From Galbula dea (Eukaryota > Chordata > Aves > Piciformes > Galbulidae), in the NCBI GenBank assembly GCA_013399015.1, contig VWZX01007020.1:744001-808000 (forward strand): a DNA stretch of 64,000 bases, written 5' to 3'. The notes beneath the pieces were generated by a model. The model ran no database searches. It saw only the letters and a program-made list of their open reading frames with translations, and had not been told where the DNA came from. The position numbers and the translations under genes were made by a program. Below are positions 23,290 to 35,200 of the stretch, piece after piece; positions within the stretch are counted from its first letter, which is position 1, and the number at the start of each line of letters is the position of its first letter.

Positions 23290-26200
23290 GTAAGTCGTGG
23301 GGTTGTGTTTTGTTGTTTGTGGGGTTTGCTTTTTTCATTATTGTTGTTTGCATTCCCTGTGTGTGAGGGAAGAGTGCGGCTTGGCTTTTAAACGAGGAAG
23401 AAAGTGACGGCTGCGGTGGAAAGGGAAGAGCTGCAGAGTCTCTCGGTGGAGGGGTACAGGGCGCGGAGAATGGAAGGAGAGGGGGAGGCAAGCCTGAACT
23501 TGAGGTTGGGGTGGGTGTGACAGAAGGGGAGCTTGCAGCCGAGCCGGGGGTTGTCAGGGTGCTTGGGACTGTGAGGAGAAGGTTAGTCCGCAAGCAGACA
23601 GGTAAGAAGGAGCCTCCTGCCTTGGGTGGGGAGTGTGGGAGTCACTAGGGCTGTTTTAAAGTTACTGTCCTCCAGAGCGAGATGTGGGCTGCCGTAAATG
23701 TCACAGTTATTGCCTCTTACTGCTAGAGCAAAGTCTTTGCGGGGTACCAAAAGGGACTCAGTTAATCCTTGTTTCTTTCCTAACTGTCTGAAGCGACGAT
23801 AGCTGAAGTTCGTAAGTTTCAGAAACGGGTAACGAGGAGGCCTTCGGACACATTCACGGAGCTGTAGCTGTGTGCTTGCATTATCTTCCAAAAGTTTTAA
23901 CTCTGGTTTTTGTTGTTGGTTTGTTTGGGGTTTTTTTTTTACGCTTTTCATGGATTGGCCAGAAGTAAAATTTGAGAGGGTGCAGATGATAACTGTCTCT
24001 AGTCTCAGACTCTAGAAAATAATTTTGAGCTGTTAAAAAGTCCCTTGAGAGTATTAGCCCCAACTCACAGTACAGAGGGATGCCCTTTTCGTCTGTACTA
24101 ATAGTAGATGCTCTCTGGTTTTGGTAAGACCTGATGAAGGAGCAGCAAAGATGACCTGAAGGGGTCCGGTTCAACCAGTGAAGAACTTACCTGTCTTTCA
24201 TTGATGGGCTCAGAAGAGGGTAGCTTCGTTAATGTTTAAGCACAAGACAGTATATCATAATAAATAGATGGGGAGGTAGCTGCATCTTTAATCAGATGCA
24301 CGTGCTTTACCGAGTTAGGAACTTTTAAGAAGTCTAATGAATAATAGCAAACTTGTTCCTCTGTTATGTGTTTCTACATCTCTGAGGAGTTGCAAAAGTG
24401 CGTGAATACCATTGAGGTGAAGAAATCCTGTATATTCAGATGATGGACTATTTCTGTGGCTCTAATTACTGCATTTTGTGTTGGTAATTTTTTTTCATTT
24501 TAAGAAGCTGGCAACATAGAAAGGTATATAAAAAATGAGCAAGTTTCTGGGTGTGCCACTTGAAATGAGACAGTTTAGATACAGGAACAGCCTAGCAGAG
24601 ATGCAAAAATTATTTGCTTTCCTGCAATACTGTGTGATCTTTATCTATTGTAGTCTTTGGATAGCTCGTCAGAATTAAGGTTTTTACCAGCTAGGTTGGA
24701 CCAAGTAATAGAAAGTTTTACAGCTCATGTAGGAAACTGCAGAATGAAGCGTGGCAATCACTGAGGAAGCATTTTTAATGGAACATGTTCTTAAATGTAA
24801 TGGGGATGAAATTATGGTTTTCTACAACTGTAAATAGTCAAATATTTTCTAAAAGCAGTAAAAATTAACTTGAAGTTGTAGGTAAATAATTATTTTGTTA
24901 GAACCATGTTCTTTCCTTTTTTTTTTGTTTTTTTTTTGTTTGTTTTAGAAAACAGTAGGACATTGTTTCTTTCTCTCATGTGCATTTTAAATGCTGAAGA
25001 TGGGACTTCTGAGCTAGTGCCTGAAACCAAACCTGTTTAATGTGAGCTGTAGAACACTGGCATAAAGAGCAATATTGTTGTAGAAATGGAAGGGGCAGTG
25101 GCTAGTGATTGGTTTAGTGTGCAAGGCTGAAAAAAGTGGTAGTTCAGGTGATGGTTCATGAGTAGATATTGTATACTGACCTTGAGGACTAGAGGTACTG
25201 AACTAGGGACAGTAATAGTTCCAGCTGTCTGGTTTTAATCTGCTTGCCATATGTATCTGCTGGATATACAACTACTTGCTCTTTGGTTGTAAGTGGTTTT
25301 GAAATTACTTTTTTTTATTTTGGACTTTTACTACTGTGTTGGAACCACTAGGATACTTTCTCAGCACTGGACTTTGGATTGTTAGTGGTTTCTTAATAAG
25401 CCCATGAGTTAAACAATTGAAGGGTAACAGAAGTCTATTTTATCATCTAAAGATGAATAAACATTTAAAAATTAGTGGGATGTTTATTTTTCAAACGAGA
25501 AAGTTTACATAAATTGGTGCTCACCTTTTAGTAGAGAGTTCTACATATAACTATATATAAATTTAGCTTTTGTTTTTATTTAAGCATCAAGCTTGTTCAT
25601 GGGTTCAACTAACTAGGAAAGAATTAAATGCAGTTATTAAAAAGGAAGGGTACTTCATATGGTAGAGAATTTACCTCAGTGAATTTTTTAATGTGAACAT
25701 CACACAAGCATCACGTGATACCTGCTTTTAAAAGCAAGATGAATTAAATGTTCATGGAAACAAGCAGCAAGTCATCTGTGTTTTCAGCTACCCATCACAG
25801 AACTTAAAGAAATGTACCTAGCAGTTGTTACCTGGCACACATCAAGGTACGTAAATTGAAAACTTTACTGAGAAAATAGTTTAGTGTTATATAACTGAAA
25901 ATAAAGCAAGATAACTTGAAAAGTACTAGTCACTTTTTGAGGAGCATTCTTTGTCTGGTTGGTGGGGTTTTTTTAATTATTTTTTTTTAAATTTACTTGC
26001 AGCTCCCCACTCCAGTAGTTCTAAAAGGTGGAGTTTTCACTTACAGATTGGTAAGAATTACTTTTGGTGGATGTTTTCCAAAGGTCATGCACAAAAGCTG
26101 TATTAAGAGTTACAAAAGCACGGATCTGTAACTAGAGGAATTTTCATTGGTGAAATAACAATCTTATTTTCTAATGCTAGAAAAACTTACTTTGAAGAAA

Positions 26201-29200
26201 GGAAGTAATTCTTCAACATTTTTGCGTTTAGGGGCTACAGAAAATGAACTGTTGTAGCGGTAGAGTAATAGTACTTTTTTCTGATCAATATGCCTTTTAT
26301 AGCGGAAGTAACTTTTTTAATCAATATGCCTATTATAGTGAAAGTACTGTTGTTGCAAGTGATACTGTGAAGTGTGTTGATTCTGATACAGTGGTGATGC
26401 CCACAAAGTTATGGAAGAGAATTTCAAACAGGCAATACTTCGTCAGTTACTTCTCTCAATGTTTTCAAGGGTTTCTCTTTGACTGGAAGAGCTACGTGAG
26501 CCTGATAAATGAAAGCTGAGACTCCTGATAATAATTTAAGACCTCGAACACTCTTTCCATTTTCCTGCCCTTTTTGAAAGGGATAGGTTTCAGTTCTAGG
26601 AAATACTAGCTTGAAATGAATACATAATGAGTCTTAATATGACTTTTCTTTTAAAAAATATAATTAATATCAGATCTGTGTGCTAGAGTAAATAGTTCTT
26701 TATTCTTTTTCTTACTGTTTATTATCACTTTATCTGTTTCAAAAGCTGGACTGGGTGGTTGAAGTTCCTACCCCTAAATCCTCTAGACCTCTTTAGTTGC
26801 CTCTCTAGACCCAGGTTAAAGCTCAAAATTAGCTTTCCCTTCCTTCCATTTCTTTTTCTGCATCAGGCCTTCTGTTTCTTCTCTGGCTGGAGCCAGGCCT
26901 GGAACACAGTTATGATATATGTAGCAGTTGTTGTCATATATGTAGCAGTTGTTGTCATATATGTAGCAGTTGTTGTCATATATGTAGCAGTTGTTGTCAT
27001 ATACTGTTAGCTACTGTGTTATCTTTCCTCTGCTGTATCATAGTGTCTGCAGAGGAGAGAAAGATAAAAAAGTGTTACTTTATTGCCAGTCTTGCTTCAG
27101 TGCTCTTTTCTTACCCTTTATAAGAATCTATCTTTTCTTTTGCTATTATGTTGACCAGAGAACTGAGGCTTTTTTGTGCCCTGCATGCCCTCCCCTTCCA
27201 ATTCCCCTCCGCCTTTTTTTTTGGATACTGTGCAGTGGAAACTAGATCAGACCTGAAGTAAGTGTGACAGTGTGTTACTGTTTACTTTTATTAAACATAG
27301 GTGTTGAGCTATGTAGTATCTCAACAGTTGGGAAGCAGCATTCTATCTTGCTCTTGTTGAATTTCTGATTCTAATGCTTTTAAGGAAGCAATATTGCAAA
27401 GAGATGTCGTGACTTTCCTGAATGGTCTAGCACTAGAGGGAAATATTTGTGGCTCAGTTTCATGAGTTGGACACAATAGTTCTCAAGAGGTATTTGATAG
27501 ATGTTATAGTCTGCCTGCCAAAAGAAAGCTGTTACCTCTTATTCTCTATCCTCCACACTACCTCTAGTGTAATGCTTTTGTCATCATCTTACTGGTCCAG
27601 TCTTCTTGTTAGAGAGCTCAGTAACGCAGGATCAAAGAATTGATAGAGATACTAGATAGAGGATTGGTGATGGAACAAGATTGGGGCTACTTCTTTGACT
27701 GTTACTGAGCCAGTCTTGAAGCTTAATCATGTTCATCTTCACCCTGAGTGTACTGAGCTGGGAGGAAAACTTGTTCTAGTGTAGGTGAAACAACGCTGAG
27801 TGCATAGAAGTGGAGAACCAGATTGTAATGAACTCTAGGAAGGAATGTGTATCTTGGGGCCAGAGAGGGAATTGATTTTTAAAAATATATGAGAAATTAA
27901 TTTACGTGTTTGGTGGGGAAAGGTCTTCATTTAAGCTATTCTATCTGTCTAGATTTGCTTGTACACATCTTGAATTTTTAAACTACTCTTTCTGTATCAA
28001 AGAGTAAGAAAGGAATTAATTTATTTGGACAGATACATTAACCTTTCCAAATAAGGGTGTATCAGTGGCCTTAGGTAGACAGTTTAGACTTGAAAGAAAT
28101 TGTTTAAATCTAGTATTTTATTTTCATAGACTTTATTTTCCAGAAGTAGATTTTTACCTTGCATGTTCACTATTTTATGTACCTATGTGCAAAAGCAATC
28201 ATCAAATGCATGTTTGTATTTCAATTAATTGAAGCAGCACATGTGATTCATAGCTGATGGATATGAGTGATTCTATCCATGGCAGTGGGTTTTATATATA
28301 TTACAGATTATATAGAGAGAACCTGGAATACTGATACAGAAACCTTAATTTTCCTCATGTAAAATAATAAATTTATTGCAAGTCACCCACAAAGAAAATA
28401 TTATTCTGCACTACTTAGGTGTTTTGAAAGTTTTCAAAGGAGATTGAGGGGAAAAAAAAATTTCTAAATATATATGACTGAGTGAAAAAGCCTGTTTTGA
28501 AAATTGTATGCTTGGGCGTCTAGTGGTCCTTTCCATACGTGTAGTGAAACCTGTGTGTTTTGGAAGAATGTATTTTATTGCTAATATCCCAAATTTAAAG
28601 TTAACATTAAGTCAAGGCCTGTAAAATATTCTAACAGAACTTTGAAAATAAATACTAAAATTTAAAGTGTAATTTTAGTTCTAGAAACCAACAAAAGTGT
28701 TAAGATTAAACATACAAGATGTTTGTTTTTATAAACCTAGGAGAAAAGTGTTCCTCAGAAGCAAAGGGATAGACTAGCTCTTAGTAGATTTTCTTCAAAA
28801 AAAAACTTCCTTGCCATTTTCTTCAAGTAGTTTAGTAGTCAGTACTCAAAAGCTTGATGTGAAAAATGGGGCAAGAGTCTTTCCCTCCCTGATAAGTGAT
28901 TGTAAGATCTGCTAGTTTTAAAACTTCAGTGTGGTTTCAAATGCTTTTACTCTTATGAACTGAGTCCTTTTAAGTTGTATTTTGAAGTGTGATGTTAAAA
29001 CTTTTTCTGTGATATTAGCTCATCTAGTTTAATTTAATAAAACTGTTTTAAAAAACTGTCTGCATCTTAATGCAATTCTCATTTACATATAAATACAGTT
29101 CACCACTGAAAGTAAAGTACTATTTTTAATTATTTTGTTAAAATGACAAATCTGTGTATTTTTTACGTTACACACATCTAAGCAATTCTGGGTTTTTTTC

Positions 29201-32200
29201 AGTAAGAAAGAAAATAGGGCATTAGCAAAGCTAGTGTAAAGGCTGCTTGAGTTAGAACATTTGAAAGGTTCAGAGCTAAACATCACATCTGTATTTTCCT
29301 TTGGACATAATTTAAAAAGCTACCTTAAAGGGGAAACAAAAGGCATAGAAGAGGATTAAATTGCTTAATCTACTCTGTTTTTACTGATTTGTGAGGTAAA
29401 ATTGCATTTGAGATATTAAGCAGTCCTTCTTTCGTGGGAGCTGTGTGTCTTGAAGAGGTACTGATTTCTCTTACTTTTTTTTAGAGAATACATGGGCCTG
29501 GTTAGGCTGAGGCTTCCTATTCCTTCTTTAAGACATTGAACAGTTGTGAGAAGAACAGGCATACGAAAAACTGGATAAATGTCTACACCAAAAACTCACC
29601 AACTTTCTCAAGTTGTGAAGATATCTTCAAGGAGAGAGCAAGGAACAGTATTTTCTTATGATGACAAAATCACAGGAATTGTAACACTGAAATGTTATTT
29701 CCTTATAAATAAAAAGAAACTGAGTTAAAGTAGGAAAAAAAACCCCTCTTGCAAACAAGTAATTTGATATGTAGTCTTTCTGTAAGAGCAGCTAGAATTC
29801 TGGGGTCATGCCCTAAGTAGAGCATCTTTACCTCTGAGAAATCGTTATTATAAGCTTGACTGGAGCCAATATCTGGTAGCTGTAGGGTATTTTGGCTTTT
29901 TAGGGAAGAGAGTGTAGTAGTGTGCTACACTGAACTACAATACTGAACATTTCAGTCTTGTGTTTATTCCCTTGGTAGTAGTATACCATGTTATAAAGAC
30001 ACAAGAATGGCAAGGTGTCTGGGGAAAAATAACACTATTTTATACCATCTGATAGAGGGAGTTCTAGTACATGCAGTCATTCAGGCTATTGCCTTCATCC
30101 ATCAACACAGAGGTAGTGTTTTTCATCATACTCTTATTTAGTGATCCTAACTTAAAATCTTTTCCACCACTGTTGTACACTCTTGTATTATAATATAATG
30201 AAAACTATGAAGTATTATGTCACAGTCTTTGAGTTAAATGGAGGCAAGTTACATGGAGGAGAGCAGTTTGTCGTGGTTGGAGGCTTGTTCCCCAACCCAC
30301 GGCAGAAAGAGAGGCTTCTGGATTGGAAGGTAAAAACTAAAACTGCTTTAATAATAGTAACAATAATAAATGAAACATATATAAACATATACAGGACCCA
30401 AATACCGAACCATCCCGGTGCCAGCTCCCAGTCCCAGTATCAGCTCATGTGTGCAAGTCCCAGCACAAGCCCACAACAGCTTCACGTGCTCCCCCTCTCA
30501 GCTCAAGCAGCTCCCGGCATCGAAACCACGCTGCTCCCCGTCCCAGCACAGACATGCCGTTCCCCCTCAGTTCAAGCAGTCCCCGGTAGCAGCTTCACAT
30601 GTATCCCAGCTAGCCCCCAGCACAGCAGTACAGGCCAAGTTCCCCGCACAGACCGAAATCAGCACGGCACAGGTCCCAACACACTCTCCTCGTGGTCCCA
30701 GCGCACTCCCAGAATTCCCGCTTCCCCCTTGGGGCGAAGGGTCCTTACTTGAGATTCAGGAATTTCAGGTTTCTTAAAGGGGCAGCTCAGTTTAGCAAGT
30801 ATTTCTGGCAAGGGGCGGGGGGGGGGAAGCTGATACTGAAATATCATGTGTATGGGATGGAATACCTTTCAGAAAATAAAGTTACTGAACAAAATTAGTT
30901 CTATTCTAACCCAAACCAGGACATTTTTACCCAAACCATAACAGTTACAAGAAGTGAGGCAGTTATTCTATTTTGCTATTAAGCAGACCTAGGAGAGGAT
31001 TTCTCTTAAAACTCACAAATGAGAGACTGTATAAGCACACGTGGAATCAGCTAGAAGGGAAGTGTCTGGTGGAGAGGGAGAGAGGTGGTTTGGATGCTTG
31101 AGAGAGAGAGCAAACCTGAAATTGTGTTGTTTTAACCTGTCCTTCCTGGTAAGAGTTACATCTTTTTGAATACGCTATGTGAACTTTCTTCTTTGCCAGT
31201 TGAGTGATAAACATACATGTCAGGTAACACAAAGATGACAAAAACACTGAACTATTTAAAAATTAACCTCAAAATGTATTTGAAATTATTTTATTTGTCT
31301 TTTATATGGTACCTTTAATGGAGGAGTGAATTCTTCTGCCTGCCAAGATGCGATTCTTAAATTGCAAATTAAAGTTTCTATGATCTTCAAGATTGTCATC
31401 GTTTTCAGTGAGAAAACCTGAAAGGCTTTTGGTAATAACTTCTGTAGGAATTTTGTTGTGGGAGGATGAATGGCTGAGAAAGGGAGAGTTTGGAACAGTG
31501 CTCAGGCTTTTTTGACTCATTACTGCCTCTGTGTTCCTCCTGAGTTGCTGTAAATGTCCTGAACACCAAACCTGTTTTTCTTGCTCATGGGATTCAACAC
31601 AGGATTGAAACTAGAATATGTAATATCTTTACAAGACTTGTAAAATATTTCAAGATTTGTCAAATCTCCAGAGGAGCAGATGATGTTGCATAGTAGGAGT
31701 TAAGCAATTAAATTAATGCTACTTTTTTTAAAGAGCACTGGTGTCATGTTTACTTCAATGTCGCAGAAAAAAATAGATTTTGAAAATACAGAATATCAGA
31801 AAATGTGGCTGTGTTAGCATAGACACTTCTAATAATAAAGATAACACATATGTTATTGCAGGGTAGGCTGTGGTATCTGAGAGGAAGCAATGTGATCGTT
31901 ATTTGTAAACTTCTAAAATTTGTTGTTTACGACAGTTTTTAAAAAGGACGACCCTCATTAATTTCCATTTATGTGGCACCTTATGTTAAGTAAGTATGTT
32001 GCTATTGCTTTTCTCTTGAAGATTCTAGGGAGCAGACTTCCAGTGGTTACTACTAATCATACTGTGTTCTTTTTTGGCACACCATATGTCTTGGAAGTAC
32101 AAAAACCTCAAGGATCACAGTCAAGGTGTTTTAGTATTTCAGGGCAAGATAAACATGCAAATGACAAAGGCGTACCAATCCTAATATACTGATAGCTGTT

Positions 32201-35200
32201 ACATTTGTGAGGGTTCAAAAATTTGACTGTTATACAGTGGAGAATTGCTTTCTGTTGAAGAATGCAGTTGGATAAGTAATGTTTGGGCTCTCCCCTCTCA
32301 CTAATCTAGTGTGACTAGTAATTCTGAAGCTGACCAAAAAAGGCTGGGCTTTGGGTGTTGCATAGAGTAAAATCTTCATGTGTGGTTCAGTCACTTCTTC
32401 TGTTGTATTGCAACTTGACTTCTGTTCCATGTTACTTTGCTAGTTAGCACAAGCTGAAAAAATAGCCTGTTTGATTTGCTCTCTCTGTGTGTTCTGTTGC
32501 AGCATTAATGTCTTGAATGTTGTCATACTCATGCTCTGAGTTATTTTTCTGTAGTTATTTTCTACAGTTCTTTTATTAATCTGAAGATAATTTAGCAGAG
32601 TTGTCCTGGTTTGGGTTAGAACAGAACTAATTCTGTTCAGTGACTTTACTTTTTAGTTAAAACTCCTCTGAGAAACTGCACTTTCTGAAACTAACAGCAT
32701 GTTTTCATAGACGCTGCCAGCTTCTAGCAGTGATAAGGCCTAACGTTTAGATTTGCTACCAGGGATTGGTATGCAAGGCAAGGTCACTGCTAAATCTTAT
32801 ATCTCACATTGGGGGGTGCAGGGTAAAGGCTGCACCTTCAGGGAGGAACAGACAGGACAGGTGACTCTAAACTGACCAACTAAAGTATTTCATCCCATAT
32901 ATATCATATTTGATATATAAAACTGGGGGTCAGTTCCCCCTTGCTAGATGATTATTCTGATGATTGTTCTTCCTTGTGAGATTATTCTTCTTTTTAGCTC
33001 CTTTTCTCCTGCACGTCAGTGATCCCTAAGTTCCTGCATGCAGTACCAGGATCCAGCCCCTGAGCGTGGCTCATCTGCTGCTGAGGCCTACAGCCTCAGT
33101 GTCAGTGGTGACATAGTTACCATCAAGAGGGGGGTTGGGTTTGGTATTGGATGTTGTACATACTTGTATATATCTCATTTATCATTATTATTATTAAAGT
33201 AGTTTTATTTTCCAATCCACAAGTCTCTGTTTCTCTCTTATCCCCTTTCCCTTCCTGTAGGGGGGGAAGAAGGGGTAACAGGGAGCATATGTCATTGGGT
33301 TGGTGGTCGGCCCAGCCTCAACCCTCAACAAGAGTAAAAATACCTTGCTGTCCAATATGGGCTCAGCTGACCACAGAACCCACAGGATCTCAAAGGAGAG
33401 ATCACAGTGCTATCTAGGCATCTGATACTTGACATACAGGGTTTCAGGGACTCTGTCAGAAGGTTCTATCAGGTTGTGTTGTTCCCTTGCAAAGTAGTCT
33501 TTGCAATTGGGAAATGTGAATGTTATGAGTGTAAGATACTTTTACAGCACTCAAACTTGTGATGAAGTAAATCATTAAAAAGGGCAAGAATATGTGGAAC
33601 ACAGAATTATAAAGTGGTGCTGCCAGATGCTGATAACCTAGAGGTCTGATGTCAGTACCTATAACTTTCTGATTTCTTGGCTAATAGAGAGCTTGTGTAT
33701 GAGTTGGCTGCTGTAACAGAATTTTGGTCATTTTGTGAACAAATTGCTTCATTTAGTGGTTCTAAGGATCACAGTTTTAAGAATATCTAGGAAAACTTTC
33801 TTACCTGGCCTTAAATTTTAACACAAATAGATTAAATGTCCATGAGAAGGTTTTATTTTCCCCTTCCTTGTCTCTGAATTTTAGCTGGAAAAACAGATTC
33901 ATAAAAGATTAGCTTGTTACCAAAGCATTCATATATACTTTTTGATATTGGGTAAACAGTATCAAAATTTGGTGTTATAATAGCACTTTGCCTTAATTCC
34001 ACAAGTGGATACACAACAAAAAATTTTATCCCCTTATGAAAACAGACAGTAAAATACAGTTAAATTGTCATCATGCATGGGCAGATGTTAGACGCTTGCT
34101 TTTAAAGAAAATAGTAAAGATAGAATTTGAGTAATGTACTTCTGATAGTATCCAAGCAACTCGATGTCTGAGTGGAGACTGGTGATAAGTGCTATCTCTC
34201 AGGGGTTGGTTTTGGGACCAGTACTGTTTAACATCTTTGTCAGTGACATGGACAATGGGATGGAGTGCAGAACTGTTGCTGTTGTACTAAGTGTGAGTTT
34301 GTATTTAAAACAATATACCTAATTTTCTGGTCAAAAGTAATTATAGTGAATATACATATTTGCATAAAAGTGGTATTCTGTGCTTTTCAAAAGTCTTGTG
34401 GAGAAAGAAAATCCCTAAATTTTTGCTTAAGTCTAGTGTGCTTCTATATTAATTCTGTATTAATCTTAAAATAAGAATAATGGTGCTTTTATTTTGTTTA
34501 GTTATTTAATAGGAAGACAGAACTCTGTAATTCTAAATGTAATTTCGTGGTGCATCTAAGCAATCTAATAATATCTGCTGAAAACTATGGGGTTTTGAGC
34601 CTTCTCATAACTATGTTTCTGCTGGTTTTGTTGCATTACTACTTGCACTACTGGTTCTCTGGCAAGCTTGCTCATAAAAATGAGCCAGTGAACAAATGAT
34701 TGCTTCTAGTTAATGAAAAATGAGGAGAAGGCTCCGTTTGGCCCTTGATCTGGGTAATTGTGTTTGGTTTCATTCCACTATATGGAGCAGAGGAGGAGGA
34801 AAGGAAGATGGAATTTTTCCCTTTTGTCATCAATTAACTGTTACGTTTTTCTGTAACAGGGAAGTCTGACCATCCTCAAACTATTCTATAATTGAATCAT
34901 CATAACAAAACTATGTAATGTGATGCTTTCAGAGTCCAGAGTCGATTGTCCAAGCCAGCAGATAAAAAGTTTACAAATTTAAAATGAACAAACATGCTGG
35001 TCTCACTAGAGTAAAACTAGCTTTGGGTGAGTTTCCTGAGAACTCCTTCCTATGATCAGCTTTGGGGAGGATACGCTAGAGAGATTTAGTTCATGCCATT
35101 AAGGGTATGCAATGATCTATGGAAATTTGCTGTGGTAACAGGGAATGTTACTTTCCTGTGTTTTCATCTTGGCAGGAGAGCCAAACCATTTGTTAAACAC

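Noticed and set aside
22988..23593. 201-codon minus-strand frame opposite TOP2B exon 1
   Set aside because: Low-complexity Ser/Pro-rich translation in CpG-rich DNA, with no splice partner or family match. A shadow frame.
26759..27010. 83-codon frame with a repeated heptapeptide
   Set aside because: The repetition comes from the 21-bp minisatellite. There is no start context or homology.
30183..30777. 189- and 119-codon plus-strand frames rich in Ser, Pro and Gln
   Set aside because: They lie inside the minus-strand LTR and arise from its GC-rich repetitive middle.
30269..33330. A complete provirus bounded by the two LTRs
   Set aside because: The LTRs are inverted relative to each other and the 1.66 kb between them has no viral coding sequence.
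33151..33417. 88-codon frame
   Set aside because: Runs across the U5 end of the plus-strand LTR into flanking intron, so it cannot be a gene.
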